Positions 9,393 to 19,440 of a stretch of 64,000 bases of DNA are shown one piece after another. Below the pieces are notes generated by a model, which was given only the letters and a program-made list of their open reading frames with translations, searched no databases and was not told where the DNA came from. Position 1 is the first letter of the stretch. Every line of letters starts with the position of its first letter. Origin of the DNA: Gammaproteobacteria bacterium (GTDB lineage Bacteria > Pseudomonadota > Gammaproteobacteria > Steroidobacterales > Steroidobacteraceae); the NCBI GenBank assembly GCA_025359205.1, contig JANYHD010000016.1, positions 81,257 to 145,256 of the forward strand, in the 5' to 3' direction. Both the position numbers and the translations under genes were made by a program.

Positions 9393-10280
9393 ATGAGCAA
9401 CGCAGCTAGCGCGGGCACGCGGTTCCGGGCAGCGGTGCGCGAGGAGCAGCCGCTCCAGGTCGCCGGCGCGATCAACGCCTACACGGCGCGCATGGCACAG
9501 GCGGTCGGTTTCCGTGCCTTGTACCTGTCCGGGGGCGGGGTCGCCGCCAACTCGCTCGGCATGCCGGACCTGGGGCTCAGCAACCCCGAGGACGTGCTCA
9601 CCGATATCCGGCGCATCACGGACGTGACCACGGCGCCGCTCCTGGTCGATGCCGACACTGGTTGGGGCAGCGCCTTCAATATTGCGCGCACGGTGCGCGC
9701 TTTCTCCAAGGCTGGTGCGGCCGGGCTGCACATCGAGGACCAGGTACAGGCCAAGCGCTGCGGGCACCGGCCGGGCAAGGAAATCGTGCCGCTGGATGAA
9801 ATGGTCGATCGCATCAAGGCGGCGGTCGATGCGCGTTCCGACGCGGACTTCGTCATCATGGCGCGCACCGACGCGCTGGCGGCCGAGGGCATTGAGCGTG
9901 CCATCGAACGCGCACTCGCCTGCATCGAGGCCGGCGCCGACATGATTTTCCCCGAGGCCGTCACGGACATCGCGATGTACCGGCGCATCAAGGACGCTGT
10001 GCGCGTGCCGATCCTCGCCAACATCACCGAGTTCGGGCAGACGCCGCTCTACACGCGCGATGAGCTGCGCGCCGCCGGCGTCGATATCGTGCTCTATTGT
10101 TGCTCGGCCTACCGCGCGATGAACGCCGCGGCACTGAAGACCTACGAAATCATCCGCCGCACGGGCAGCCAGCGCGAGGCACTGGCCTCGATGCAGACGC
10201 GCGAGGAGCTGTACCGCTACCTCGACTATCACGCCTATGAACGCAAGCTCGATGAGCTGTTTGCCGCCGGCAGGAAGTAG
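9393..10280 (+). CDS. prpB: Methylisocitrate lyase
   Basis: Cleaves 2-methylisocitrate to pyruvate and succinate, the last step of the methylcitrate cycle for propionyl-CoA. It has 295 residues, matching E. coli PrpB (296). The signature [11 protein letters not shown] contains the catalytic Cys, [10 protein letters not shown] binds metal, and ARTDALA and [12 protein letters not shown] follow. The ATG at 9393 aligns with known PrpB starts. An in-frame ATG at 9342 would add 17 residues and would need a nearly leaderless transcript from the TATACT at 9328. It is the first gene of a prpB-prpC-prpD operon. Confidence 0.93.
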   Translation: MSNAASAGTRFRAAVREEQPLQVAGAINAYTARMAQAVGFRALYLSGGGVAANSLGMPDLGLSNPEDVLTDIRRITDVTTAPLLVDADTGWGSAFNIARTVRAFSKAGAAGLHIEDQVQAKRCGHRPGKEIVPLDEMVDRIKAAVDARSDADFVIMARTDALAAEGIERAIERALACIEAGADMIFPEAVTDIAMYRRIKDAVRVPILANITEFGQTPLYTRDELRAAGVDIVLYCCSAYRAMNAAALKTYEIIRRTGSQREALASMQTREELYRYLDYHAYERKLDELFAAGRK

Positions 10281-10288
10281 GCGCTGGC

Positions 10289-11446
10289 ATGAGTGATTCA
10301 GCCGTGAACGTGGGCAACAGGCCCAAGAAATCGGTCGCGCTCGCCGGGGTCGTCGCCGGCAATACGGCGCTATGCACGGTCGGCCGCAGCGGCAACGACC
10401 TGCACTACCGCGGCTACGACATCCTGCAGATCGCAGACGCCTGCGAGTTCGAGGAAATCGCCTATCTGCTGATCCACGGCAAGCTGCCCAATCGCAACGA
10501 GCTGGCGGCGTACCAGCGCAAGCTCCAGGGTCTGCGCGCGCTGCCGCCCGCATTGCGCAGCGCACTGGAATTGCTGCCGGCCACTGCACATCCCATGGAC
10601 GTGATGCGCACGGCAGTATCGGTACTGGGCTGCCTCGAAACCGAGGCAGCCGGTCACGATCCGGAATCCGCCCGCGACCTGATCGACCGGCTGGTGGCCT
10701 GCCTGGCCTCGGCGCTGTGTTACTGGCATCACTATGTGCATGGCGGACGGCGCATCGAGGTCGAGACTGACGATGTTTCGGTGGGCGGACATTTCCTGCA
10801 CCTGCTGCATCAGCGGCCGCCTCCGCTAAGCTGGGTGCGCGCCATGCACACTTCGCTGATCCTGTACGCCGAACATGAATTCAACGCCAGCACCTTTGCC
10901 GCGCGCGTCATCGCGGGCACCGGCGCCGACGTTCATTCGGCGATCACCGGGGCGATCGGTGCCCTGCGTGGGCCCAAGCACGGCGGGGCGAACGAAGTGG
11001 CGCTGGAGATCCAGCAGCGCTACCGCGACGCCGACGAAGCGGAGGCCGATATTCGTGCGCGCGTCGCCAACCGCGAAGTGGTGATCGGTTTTGGACACCC
11101 CGTGTACACGATCTCCGATCCGCGCAACGTGGTCATTAAACAGGTCGCTCGGCGACTGGTGGAGGAAGCGGGTGACAAGCGCTTGTTCAACATTGCCGAG
11201 CGACTCGAAGCTGTCATGGCCGAGGTCAAGCACCTGTTCCCGAATCTCGACTGGTTCAGCGCGGTCAGCTACCACGCCATGGGCGTGCCGAGCGCGATGT
11301 TCACGCCGCTGTTCGTGATCGCGCGTACGACCGGTTGGGGTGCACACGTCGTCGAGCAGCGCGAGGACGGCAAGATCATCCGGCCAAGCGCCAATTACAC
11401 GGGGCCCGAGCAGCTGCCGTTCGTGCCGCTGGACCAGCGGGCCTAG
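10289..11446 (+). CDS. prpC: 2-methylcitrate synthase
   Basis: Citrate-synthase-fold enzyme of 385 residues that condenses propionyl-CoA with oxaloacetate. N-terminal [15 protein letters not shown] is typical of PrpC rather than GltA. Catalytic residues are in [29 protein letters not shown] and [13 protein letters not shown]. It lies 8 bp after prpB and is followed by prpD. No prpE or PrpR-type regulator is adjacent, so propionyl-CoA probably comes from degradation of amino acids, odd-chain lipids or sterol side chains (inference). Confidence 0.93.
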   Translation: MSDSAVNVGNRPKKSVALAGVVAGNTALCTVGRSGNDLHYRGYDILQIADACEFEEIAYLLIHGKLPNRNELAAYQRKLQGLRALPPALRSALELLPATAHPMDVMRTAVSVLGCLETEAAGHDPESARDLIDRLVACLASALCYWHHYVHGGRRIEVETDDVSVGGHFLHLLHQRPPPLSWVRAMHTSLILYAEHEFNASTFAARVIAGTGADVHSAITGAIGALRGPKHGGANEVALEIQQRYRDADEAEADIRARVANREVVIGFGHPVYTISDPRNVVIKQVARRLVEEAGDKRLFNIAERLEAVMAEVKHLFPNLDWFSAVSYHAMGVPSAMFTPLFVIARTTGWGAHVVEQREDGKIIRPSANYTGPEQLPFVPLDQRA

Positions 11447-11461
11447 CGAGCCTGGCATGCC

Positions 11462-12925
11462 ATGAGCGGCCACGATTTCAAGTCCACGCGCCGGCCTGAG
11501 CCGGACCCGCTGCTGCTGGATATCGCGCGCTATGCGCGCGATGCCGCGATCGACAGCGCCGTGGCCTTCGATACGGCGCGCTACTGCCTGCAGGACACAC
11601 TGGCCTGCGGGCTCCAGGCGCTGCAGTACCCGGCCTGCACGAAGCTGCTTGGGCCCATCGTTCCCGGTGCAGTGCTGCCGGGCGGTGCGCGCGTACCTGG
11701 GTTGAACCTCGAGCTCGACCCGGTGCAGGCGGCCTTCAACATCGGCACCATGGTCCGCTGGCTCGATTTCAATGACACCTGGCTCGCGGCGGAGTGGGGC
11801 CACCCTTCGGACAACCTGGGCGCGATCCTCGCCGTGGCGGATTACATGGGGCGCCGCAGTACCGGTGCCTCGGCGCGCTCTCTCACGGTGCGCGAGCTGC
11901 TGGCCGCGATGATCAAGGCGCATGAGATCCAGGGTGTCCTGGCGCTTGAAAACAGTTTCAACCAGGTAGGGCTCGATCACGTGCTGCTGGTGCGCGTGGC
12001 CTCGACTGCCGTGGCCACCGCCATGCTGGGCGGAAGCCTCGAACAGGTGGTCAACGCTGTCTCCAACGCCTGGCTCGACGGCGGCGCATTGCGCACCTAC
12101 CGCCACGCACCCAATACAGGGTCGCGCAAGAGTTGGGCGGCGGGCGATGCCACGGCGCGCGCCGTGCGGCATGCACTCATCGCCCTTACCGGGGAGATGG
12201 GTTACCCCTCGGCGCTCTCCGCGCCGGTGTGGGGCTTCCAGGACGTGCTCTTCAAGGGCAAGCCGCTGGTCGCGCCGCAGGCGTTCGGCAGCTACGTGAT
12301 GGAAAACGTGCTCTTCAAGATCAGCTACCCGGCCGAGTTCCATGCGCAGACCGCGGTCGAATGCGCGCTGCGCCTGCACCCCGTGGTGCGCGAGCGCCTG
12401 CACGAGATCGATCGCGTGGCGATCGAGACGCAGGAGCCGGGCGTGCGCATCATCGACAAGATCGGCCCGCTGGCCAATCCGGCCGACCGCGACCACTGCA
12501 TCCAGTACATGATCGCGGTGCCGCTGGTCTTTGGGCGGCTGAGGGCTGCCGACTATGAGGATGCAGTGGCCGCCGACCCGCGTATCGACGCCTTGCGCGA
12601 AAGGATGCAGGTCAGGGAGAATGCGCGCTTCACCGCCGATTACTACGAGCGCGACAAGCGCTACATCGGCAACGCCGTGCAGGTGTTCTTCCGGGACGGC
12701 ACGGCCACGGAACGGGTGCAGGTAGACTACCCCGTTGGCCATCGCCGGCGGCGGGTCGAAGGTGAGCCGCTGCTGGTCCGGAAATTCGAGGACAGCGTGC
12801 GTGCGCATTTCGGCGCCGCCCAGGCGCAGCGGATCGTGACCTGCTTTGCCGACCGGCGTGCATTGGAAGCCATGCGGGTGGACGAGTTGATGAGCCTGCT
12901 GGTCAAGTCGGAGCAGACGGAGTGA
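11462..12925 (+). CDS. prpD: 2-methylcitrate dehydratase
   Basis: MmgE/PrpD family protein of 487 residues that dehydrates 2-methylcitrate in the methylcitrate cycle. Visible family features include the conserved [19 protein letters not shown] stretch near residue 100 and [16 protein letters not shown] in the C-terminal half. It is the cofactor-free enzyme type, not the iron-sulfur AcnD type. It begins 15 bp after prpC and ends 7 bp before etfB. Confidence 0.92.
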   Translation: MSGHDFKSTRRPEPDPLLLDIARYARDAAIDSAVAFDTARYCLQDTLACGLQALQYPACTKLLGPIVPGAVLPGGARVPGLNLELDPVQAAFNIGTMVRWLDFNDTWLAAEWGHPSDNLGAILAVADYMGRRSTGASARSLTVRELLAAMIKAHEIQGVLALENSFNQVGLDHVLLVRVASTAVATAMLGGSLEQVVNAVSNAWLDGGALRTYRHAPNTGSRKSWAAGDATARAVRHALIALTGEMGYPSALSAPVWGFQDVLFKGKPLVAPQAFGSYVMENVLFKISYPAEFHAQTAVECALRLHPVVRERLHEIDRVAIETQEPGVRIIDKIGPLANPADRDHCIQYMIAVPLVFGRLRAADYEDAVAADPRIDALRERMQVRENARFTADYYERDKRYIGNAVQVFFRDGTATERVQVDYPVGHRRRRVEGEPLLVRKFEDSVRAHFGAAQAQRIVTCFADRRALEAMRVDELMSLLVKSEQTE

Positions 12926-12932
12926 AAACGGC

Positions 12933-13682
12933 ATGAAGATCCTGGTCGGCGTCAAGCGCGTCGTCGATTACAACGTCCGCGTGCGGGTCAAGCCCGACGG
13001 GAGCGGTGTGGCGCTCGATGGCGTCAAGATGAGCATCAATCCCTTCGACGAGATCGCGCTCGAGGAGGCCTTGCGCATCCGCGAGCACGGCCAGGCGACT
13101 GAAGTCGTCGCCGTCGCGATTGGCCCGGACGAGGTGCAGACGCAATTGCGCAGTGCGCTCGCCATGGGCGCTGACCGCGCCATCCTGGTGAAGTGCGAAG
13201 CCGCGGTCGAGCCGCGCGATGTGGCGCGCGCGCTGCTCGCGGTCATCAAGCAGGAGGGCATCGGGCTCGCCATTCTCGGCAAGCAGGCCATCGACGACGA
13301 TGCCGGCCAGACGGGCCAGATGCTCGCCGCGCTGTGGCAGCGCCCGCAGGTCAGTTTCGCCTCCAAGGTCGAGCTCAAGGACTCCGTCGCAACCGTCACG
13401 CGTGAAGTGGACAGCGGCCTCGAGACGCTCGAGGTCGACCTGCCGGCCGTGATCACCAGTGACCTGCGGCTGAACGAGCCGCGCTACATCAAGCTGCCGG
13501 ACATCATGAAGGCGAAGAAGAAGCCGCTCGCCGTGACCGACATGGCCGCGCTCGGCGTGAGCCTTGCGCCCCAGTTCAAGGTGCTGAAGACCGAGGCGCC
13601 GCCGCAGCGTGCGCGCGGCATCATGGTCAAGGACGTAGCGGAACTGATCGCGGAACTCAAAAAGCGCGGGGTGCTGTCATGA
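12933..13682 (+). CDS. etfB: Electron transfer flavoprotein, beta subunit
   Basis: Beta subunit (249 residues) of the soluble FAD/AMP flavoprotein that carries electrons from acyl-CoA and other dehydrogenases to ETF:quinone oxidoreductase. N-terminal MKILVGVKRVVDYNVRVRV is highly conserved. The beta-subunit signature lies around VDLPAVITSDLRLNEPRYI (about 167-185), next to the KKKPL recognition loop. It is 7 bp after prpD and overlaps etfA by 4 bp. Confidence 0.95.
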   Translation: MKILVGVKRVVDYNVRVRVKPDGSGVALDGVKMSINPFDEIALEEALRIREHGQATEVVAVAIGPDEVQTQLRSALAMGADRAILVKCEAAVEPRDVARALLAVIKQEGIGLAILGKQAIDDDAGQTGQMLAALWQRPQVSFASKVELKDSVATVTREVDSGLETLEVDLPAVITSDLRLNEPRYIKLPDIMKAKKKPLAVTDMAALGVSLAPQFKVLKTEAPPQRARGIMVKDVAELIAELKKRGVLS

Positions 13683-14623
13683 GTCGGGTATTGATCATCG
13701 CCGACCATGACGGCGCGCACTTGGGTGGGGGAGCGACCCGCTGCGTCACCGCGGCCGGCAAGTTCGGCGCGGCGGAGATTCACATTGCGGTGCTGGCTTC
13801 GCCCGCTGCCGCCATTGCGGCCGAGGCCGCCGCGCTGGCCGGCGTCGCCAAAGTGCTCGTCGTCGAACGCGCGGAGAACGCGCATCCGCTCGCGGCCGTG
13901 TTGGCGCCACAGGTAGCCAAACTGGCGGCCGGCTACGAATACCTGATCGGGCCTTCGAACACCTTTGGCAAGGACCTGTTGCCCCGGGTCGCGGCGCTGC
14001 TCGGCGTCGGGCAGGTGAGCGACTTGATGAGCGTCGAAGGGCCGCACACCTTCAAGCGGCCCATCTACGCGGGCAACGCCATCATCACCGTGGAGTCGCC
14101 CGCCGACACCATACTTGTGGCCACTATCCGCACGGCATCGTTCCCGGCGGCAGCCAACGGCGGTTCGGCGCTGATCGAAGCGGTCAGCACCGACGCCGCA
14201 CTGCCGACGCACACACGCTTCGTGAGCCTCAGTGCAGCCAAGAACGATCGACCGGACCTGCAATCGGCCGCGCGCGTCGTCTCGGGCGGCCGGGCTCTGG
14301 GCAGTGCCGACAACTTCAAGCTCATCTATACATTGGCCGCCCGGATCGGCGCGGCGGTAGGCGCGTCGCGCGCGGCAGTCGATGCCGGCTACGTGCCGAG
14401 CGACATGCAGGTAGGGCAGACGGGCAAGATCATCGCCCCGGCGCTCTACATGGCAATCGGCATATCCGGGGCGATCCAGCACCTGACGGGCATCAAGGAC
14501 GCGCGCACCATCGTCGCGATCAACAAGGATGCCGAGGCGCCGATCTTCGAAGTCGCCGACGTCGGACTCATCGGCGATCTTTTCAAGATCGTTCCGGAGC
14601 TGACCGCCGCGCTCGGCGGCTAG
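13679..14623 (+). CDS. etfA: Electron transfer flavoprotein, alpha subunit
   Basis: FAD-binding alpha subunit of 314 residues. The C-terminal FAD domain shows the signature [17 protein letters not shown] followed by [36 protein letters not shown] and [11 protein letters not shown]. The ATG overlaps the etfB stop (ATGA). The pair probably accepts electrons from acyl-CoA dehydrogenases encoded elsewhere. Its position next to the accessory catabolic block may let amine or acyl dehydrogenases feed the same pool (inference). Confidence 0.95.
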   Translation: MSRVLIIADHDGAHLGGGATRCVTAAGKFGAAEIHIAVLASPAAAIAAEAAALAGVAKVLVVERAENAHPLAAVLAPQVAKLAAGYEYLIGPSNTFGKDLLPRVAALLGVGQVSDLMSVEGPHTFKRPIYAGNAIITVESPADTILVATIRTASFPAAANGGSALIEAVSTDAALPTHTRFVSLSAAKNDRPDLQSAARVVSGGRALGSADNFKLIYTLAARIGAAVGASRAAVDAGYVPSDMQVGQTGKIIAPALYMAIGISGAIQHLTGIKDARTIVAINKDAEAPIFEVADVGLIGDLFKIVPELTAALGG

Positions 14624-14637
14624 GCGCGGCTTGCGCC

Positions 14638-15978
14638 ATGACCGGCGGCGCGGGCGCACTTGAGGAAAGATCTTACTGGAGCGACACGGTCAGCGGGTCT
14701 GCGAACGCACTGGCCGCCGATGTGCCAGCCGCTGTATCCGATGCCCAGCGCGCGCCGCTGCCCCAACGAGTAGACGTGGCGGTCGTCGGCGGTGGCATCA
14801 CGGGCCTCAGTGCTGCCCTGGCGCTCGCGCGGCGCGGAATCAGTGTCGCCGTGCTCGAAGCGCACTCGATCGGCTGGGGAGCCAGCTCGCGCAACGGTGG
14901 CATGGTACTGACCGGGCTCAAGCTCGATGCCGCCACGCTGCTCGCGCGCTATGGTCGCGAGCTCGCCCGCGAACTGTTTCGGGCCTCGGTGGAATCGGTT
15001 GATCTCGTCGAGCAGCTGGTGCGCGCTGAACGAATCGAATGCCAGTTCAGTCGTGGCGGGCACCTGGCACTGGCCAGCAAGCCGGGCCACTACGCAGGGT
15101 TCGAGCGCGCGGCCGAGCTGCTGTCACGTGAATTCAACCATGTCACGCGCCTGGTGCCGCGCGCTGCGCTGCGCGCCGAGTTGGGCTCCGACATCTACCA
15201 CGGCGGCATGGTGGACGAGGCGAGTGGCGGCATCAATCCCGCGCAATACGTCGCCGGACTCGCCCGCGTGGCGCAGGCCGCCGGCGCTACGTTGCACGCC
15301 GGCGCGCGGGTGCAGTGCCTTGAGCGCCTGGGCCCGCGCTGGCGCGTGACCACGGCGCGCGGCACACTCGAGGCCGGCGAGATCCTGGTTGCCACCAGCG
15401 GATACACCGGGGCCGTGACGCCGGCGCTGCGCCGCCGGCTGCTGCCGGTGGGCTCCTACATCATTGCCACCGAGCCGCTGCCCGAGCCGCTGGCGCGCGA
15501 ACTCAGTCCTACGGGTCGGATGATGTACGACTCGCGGCATTTTCTGCACTACTTCCGCCTGACCCCGGACCGGCGCCTGCTCATCGGCGGCCGCGCGCGC
15601 TTCGTGCCCGAGACCGAGCGCACGGTGCGCGAGAGCGCGGCAGTCCTGAGGCAGGGCATGCTGGCCATCTACCCACAACTGCGGGGCGCGCGGGTGGAAT
15701 ACGCGTGGGGTGGCACGCTCGACTTCGCCTTCGACACGATGCCGCACGCAGGCTGCATCGACGGCTATCACTATGCGCTGGGCTACGCTGGTCATGGCGT
15801 GGCGCTGGCGACCTACCTGGGCACGAAGATCGGTGCGGCCATCGGCACCAGCGAGCTGGGTGCAAACCCCTTCGGGCGCCTGCCGTTCCGCGGCGCGCCG
15901 TTGGGACTGCACCTGGGCAAGGACTGGGTCCTGCCGTTGGTGGCCGCCTGGTACAAGATTCTCGACTGGGTGGATTAG
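14638..15978 (+). CDS. FAD-dependent oxidoreductase, PuuB/DadA-like
   Basis: Flavoprotein of the D-amino-acid-oxidase fold, 446 residues. It carries a dinucleotide-binding motif VAVVGGGITGLSAALALA (about 42-59), VLEAHSIGWGASSRNGG, and a C-terminal GYAGHGVALATYLGTKIG. Its nearest known type is gamma-glutamylputrescine oxidase (PuuB), with the SYWSDT-like N-terminus of that family, so the substrate is probably a primary or secondary amine. It lies 14 bp after etfA on the same strand. A paralogue at 19441 has the same layout. The substrate cannot be read from sequence. Confidence 0.8.
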   Translation: MTGGAGALEERSYWSDTVSGSANALAADVPAAVSDAQRAPLPQRVDVAVVGGGITGLSAALALARRGISVAVLEAHSIGWGASSRNGGMVLTGLKLDAATLLARYGRELARELFRASVESVDLVEQLVRAERIECQFSRGGHLALASKPGHYAGFERAAELLSREFNHVTRLVPRAALRAELGSDIYHGGMVDEASGGINPAQYVAGLARVAQAAGATLHAGARVQCLERLGPRWRVTTARGTLEAGEILVATSGYTGAVTPALRRRLLPVGSYIIATEPLPEPLARELSPTGRMMYDSRHFLHYFRLTPDRRLLIGGRARFVPETERTVRESAAVLRQGMLAIYPQLRGARVEYAWGGTLDFAFDTMPHAGCIDGYHYALGYAGHGVALATYLGTKIGAAIGTSELGANPFGRLPFRGAPLGLHLGKDWVLPLVAAWYKILDWVD

Positions 15979-16008
15979 CACCCGTCCGAAAGGCGGCGGT
16001 CCGTGGCT

Positions 16009-18354
16009 TCAGAACTGATAGCCGAAATCTATCCCGTAGGTACGCGGTTCTCCGACCAACGCGTAGTCGAAGCCGATCGCTCCGGTGTCCGGATCATTCT
16101 GGTTGAGTCCGTACGCCAGGTACTTTTCGTTGGCGAGGTTCTTGACCCACACATCCGCTGTGAAGCCGCGCTTTCCCGGCGGGTCGAGCGCGATGCGCGC
16201 GTTGTACAGGCCATAAGCGCCCTGTGAGATGCGTTCGGTGTTGTAGGCATCGAAGTACTGCTTGCCGTAGACGTTGCCATTGAGCACGGCGTGCAGGTCG
16301 CCAGCGCTGGTGTGCATGAAGCGCCAATTGATCGACAGGCTCGCGTTGTAGTCGGGCGCCTGGATCAGCTTGTTGCCCGTGCAGCAAGCCGCCAAGCCGT
16401 TGACGGGATCCGGCCGCGTTGCCGCATGCAAGGTGAGATCCACGTACTTGCTGTTCATCAGGCCGAGGCCGGCGTCGAACTCGAGGGCATCCGTGGCCTT
16501 GACCTTGAACTCGAACTCGGCGCCGTCCACGCGCGACTTCGGTGCGTTGACCGTGCGGAAGCCGCTGCCCGTGCCCCCCGGCAGCGTGAACGAGTCGAGG
16601 AACTGCTGGTTCCTGAAGTCGTAGTGGAACAGCGCCGCATTGAACGTGGCGCGGTGTTGCCACAGATCCGTCTTCAGTCCGATTTCGTAGGACGTCAATG
16701 TCTCGGGCTGGGCAAAATTTGCCTCCTGGGGGAAATTGAAGGCCTGGCCGTTGAAGGCGGCGCCGCGGTAGCCCCGGCTGATGTTCAGGTAGGCCAGCAC
16801 TCCATCACTCGGCTTCCAGTCGGCGCCGGTCCGGAAGCTGAAGTTGTTGTTATCCTGGCTCATGTTCCGCAGTGGGCCCTGCGGCGCAGTTCCGGTTTGG
16901 AAGAACCCGTAGCTTGGAAGTGAGTCCGCAGCGCCGATGGTCTGCGTCCAGTAAGTCGACGAGCCGCCATCGGGCGTGAGGCCGGTCGGTCCAGGCGCGA
17001 GCGGACCGCCCTCGAGCGCGTAGAAGTTGCTTATGGTCACCTGGTCCTTCGTGTAGCGCGCCGCCGCGCGCAGCGTTAAGGCCGGCGTCACCTTGAAAGT
17101 GGTGTTGAGGAATACTGCCTTGCTGTCCTTGAGCTGGTCGAAACTGTTGAATTCATCGAAGCCGTAGAGTGGCGTGCCATCCGGGAGCGCAAAATACCCC
17201 AGGTCATAGGAATCGAAGAAGTGGTATTCCACCGTCGCATGCGTGCTCTCGCGCCCGTAGTAAAGGCCGGCGAGCCAACTGAACGCGCCGCTGGTGCGCG
17301 AGGCGAGACGCAACTCTTCGGAGAAATCGTTGGTGCTCGAATAATAGGTATTCGGATCATCGAGGCGGAGTGTGACCGGCAGTCCACCGTCGTCGCTCTT
17401 CGTATACCAGCGGCCGTAATCGAAGCCAGTAATGGAAGTCAGGGCCATATGGTCGGTCGCCAGCCACTCGATCTTGAGCAACCCAGTGTCATTGGCGATG
17501 TCCTTGTGCACGGCGTACTTGGCGCCGTTGTCGAACAAGTTGATGGTGCCGGAGAAGTAGGCTGGGTCGACATTGAGCGCGTGCGCCCCGTAGGGCGTGC
17601 CACCGGACTTGCTGAAGGCAAGTTTCATCGTCACCGTCAGCCGATCGTTCGGCTTGGCGAGCAGCGTCAGGCGGCCGGCCAGTGCGTCGACGCCATTCAG
17701 CGGCTCGACGCCGGGCACGATACTGTGCACCCAGCCGTCGCGTTTTTCGTACGTGATTGCCGCGCGCACGCCGACCGTGTTGTCGACCAGCGGACCGCCG
17801 GCCGCTGCATTGATGGAGTACATGCTGTAGTTGCCGAAGCCGGCCGTCACGTAGCCTTCGTTCTCGGTCAGGCTTGGGTTGCGCGAATAGAAACTGATGG
17901 CTCCACCGGTCGCGTTCTTGCCGTACAGAGTTCCCTGGGGACCTCGCAATACCTCGACGCGATCCAGGTCATAGGTTTGCAGTGCCTGCACCGCGCCTAC
18001 GGGCTTGTAGACCTCATCGACGTACATCGCGATCGGGCTGCTCTGGTTCTGGCTGTAGTCCTGCGTGGTGATGCCGCGCAGCGTGAAGGTCGGCTGCGCC
18101 TCGGGTCCGTACGGCGAATTGAGCAGCATGTTGGGCACGCCGCTGGTGATGTCCCCGGCCTGGCGCACGCCGCGATCGGCAAGATCGGCGGCCGACATGG
18201 CGGTGACGGCGATCGGCACGTCCTGCAGCCGCTCGGTGAGGCGCTGTGCGGTCACCACGATTTCCTCGAGCGCCTGGTCCGCGGACGCCGCCAGCGGCAC
18301 CGTGACGGCCGCGATGGCGCCGGCGGTCAATCCCAGAATGGAAAAAGTGCGCAT
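16009..18354 (-). CDS. TonB-dependent receptor
   Basis: Outer-membrane active transporter of 781 residues. A signal peptide (MRTFSILGLTAGAIAAVTVP, cleavage after the ASA near residue 25) precedes the plug beginning EEIVVTAQRLTERLQDVPIA. The plug contains RVEVLRGPQGTLYGKNATGG. A long beta-barrel ends in YGIDFGYQF, with the aromatic C-terminal residue expected for outer-membrane insertion. This is the FecA-unrelated branch often used for organic substrates in Sphingomonas and Steroidobacter relatives. No TonB/ExbBD or sigma/anti-sigma pair is adjacent. A candidate operator lies 74-88 bp upstream of the start. Confidence 0.92.
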   Translation of the reverse strand: MRTFSILGLTAGAIAAVTVPLAASADQALEEIVVTAQRLTERLQDVPIAVTAMSAADLADRGVRQAGDITSGVPNMLLNSPYGPEAQPTFTLRGITTQDYSQNQSSPIAMYVDEVYKPVGAVQALQTYDLDRVEVLRGPQGTLYGKNATGGAISFYSRNPSLTENEGYVTAGFGNYSMYSINAAAGGPLVDNTVGVRAAITYEKRDGWVHSIVPGVEPLNGVDALAGRLTLLAKPNDRLTVTMKLAFSKSGGTPYGAHALNVDPAYFSGTINLFDNGAKYAVHKDIANDTGLLKIEWLATDHMALTSITGFDYGRWYTKSDDGGLPVTLRLDDPNTYYSSTNDFSEELRLASRTSGAFSWLAGLYYGRESTHATVEYHFFDSYDLGYFALPDGTPLYGFDEFNSFDQLKDSKAVFLNTTFKVTPALTLRAAARYTKDQVTISNFYALEGGPLAPGPTGLTPDGGSSTYWTQTIGAADSLPSYGFFQTGTAPQGPLRNMSQDNNNFSFRTGADWKPSDGVLAYLNISRGYRGAAFNGQAFNFPQEANFAQPETLTSYEIGLKTDLWQHRATFNAALFHYDFRNQQFLDSFTLPGGTGSGFRTVNAPKSRVDGAEFEFKVKATDALEFDAGLGLMNSKYVDLTLHAATRPDPVNGLAACCTGNKLIQAPDYNASLSINWRFMHTSAGDLHAVLNGNVYGKQYFDAYNTERISQGAYGLYNARIALDPPGKRGFTADVWVKNLANEKYLAYGLNQNDPDTGAIGFDYALVGEPRTYGIDFGYQF

Positions 18355-18427
18355 GGTCGAACCCCCCTCTGGTGAAACTGGCGGCAGGCACCAGGTGCGA
18401 GCGCCTGAACCAGGTGCCGGTTCACAT

Positions 18428-18442
18428 ATCGATTATCGAATA
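18428..18442. promoter_or_regulatory. Candidate IclR operator upstream of the TonB receptor
   Basis: ATCGATTATCGAATA includes the 11-bp palindrome TCGAT-T-ATCGA in an AT-rich patch. It matches the element at 19355-19369 at 10 of 15 positions and begins with the same ATCGAT. The site lies 74-88 bp before the receptor start codon. The regulator assignment is inference. Confidence 0.35.
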
Positions 18443-18546
18443 TCTAAAATCGCATCTGGATAAAGTCTATGCCGGTGCCACAGGGTCGTCAATCGACTCC
18501 TGTGCTCCGTCGTGGACAATCGTGCAGGGTGCGGCGACGCTGGCGG

Positions 18547-19338
18547 TCAGTCGAGGGCGCGCGCCGCGTTGGATATGGCGCGCGCGTAGTCGATCACCAT
18601 TGGTCCGAGGCGCTTCATGGCCTCCGCGAGCTGCCAGCGGCTGGTCGGTGCCGAGACGTGGATGGCCGCGATGGCCCGGCCACGGCTGTTAAGTACCGGG
18701 GCGGCCACGTTCACATCACCGAGGTAGTATTCCTGGTTGTTGAAGGCGAAGCCGCGCTCGCGCGCCTGCCGGATCATCTCCAGCAGTTTGACCGGATCCG
18801 TGCAGGTGTGGGGCGTGTGCTGGCGGCGGTCCGAGGCCTTCAGGATGGCGCGCACCTCGGCATCAGGCAGGCCCGACAGGTAGGCGCGCCCTGCGGATGT
18901 GCAGTACATCGGCATGTGACGGCCGATCGGCACGTGAATGGGAATGTGCTTGTGGCTCGGGAAGCGCGCGACGTAGAGCATGTCGAGCCCGTCGGGCTCG
19001 GTCAGGTTGGTGGTCTCGTTGCAGCTGCTGCTGAGCTTGGCGAGGAAGGGATTGGCGGCGTCGATCAGCGCGTCGGCCTCCAGGTAGTTGCAGCCTACAG
19101 TCATGACCTTTGGGGCCAGCTGGAAGCGTCGCGTGCTCGGCTGCTTCTGGATCAGCCCCATGGCCTGCAGCGTGTGTACGCTGCGCTGGGCCGAGGCGCG
19201 GCTGATCTGCGCGGCGTCGGCCAACTCTGCCAGGGTCATGGTGCGCCGCTTGGCGCCGAATGACTGCAGGATGGCAATGCCCTTCTCGAGCGAGCGATTG
19301 AAGAGTGGCGAGAGCCGGTCGGGAAGTTGGTCGCTCAT
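18547..19338 (-). CDS. IclR family transcriptional regulator
   Basis: DNA-binding regulator of 263 residues. A winged helix-turn-helix at about 15-75 (LEKGIAILQSFG, then TLAELADAAQISRASAQRSV) precedes an IclR effector domain containing YCTSAGRAYLSGLPDAEV. The ATG at 19338 has CGAGGA 7 bp upstream; in-frame ATGs at 19356 and 19374 are less well placed. It is divergent from the flavin oxidase at 19441. It sits downstream of nothing on its own strand, and its 3' end faces the first TonB receptor's promoter. It probably controls the surrounding uptake/oxidation genes. Confidence 0.92.
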   Translation of the reverse strand: MSDQLPDRLSPLFNRSLEKGIAILQSFGAKRRTMTLAELADAAQISRASAQRSVHTLQAMGLIQKQPSTRRFQLAPKVMTVGCNYLEADALIDAANPFLAKLSSSCNETTNLTEPDGLDMLYVARFPSHKHIPIHVPIGRHMPMYCTSAGRAYLSGLPDAEVRAILKASDRRQHTPHTCTDPVKLLEMIRQARERGFAFNNQEYYLGDVNVAAPVLNSRGRAIAAIHVSAPTSRWQLAEAMKRLGPMVIDYARAISNAARALD

Positions 19339-19354
19339 GCGCGGTCCTCGTGGC

Positions 19355-19369
19355 ATCGATAAACGATAG
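19355..19369. promoter_or_regulatory. Candidate IclR operator in the iclR/oxidase divergent gap
   Basis: ATCGATAAACGATAG contains the inverted half-sites ATCG/CGAT. It lies 17-31 bp before the iclR ATG and 72-86 bp before the oxidase ATG at 19441. That distance nearly equals the spacing of the matching element before the TonB receptor. Autoregulation is inferred. Confidence 0.35.
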
Positions 19370-19440
19370 CACAATCACGTTTACAGATATTGCGCTTTCT
19401 GCAAGCATGTGCCCGTGACATGCGTAGCGGGCAAATCGCG

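Noticed and set aside
10826..12955. 709-codon frame antisense to prpC and prpD
   Set aside because: Shadow frame spanning two real genes; no start-site support or domain.
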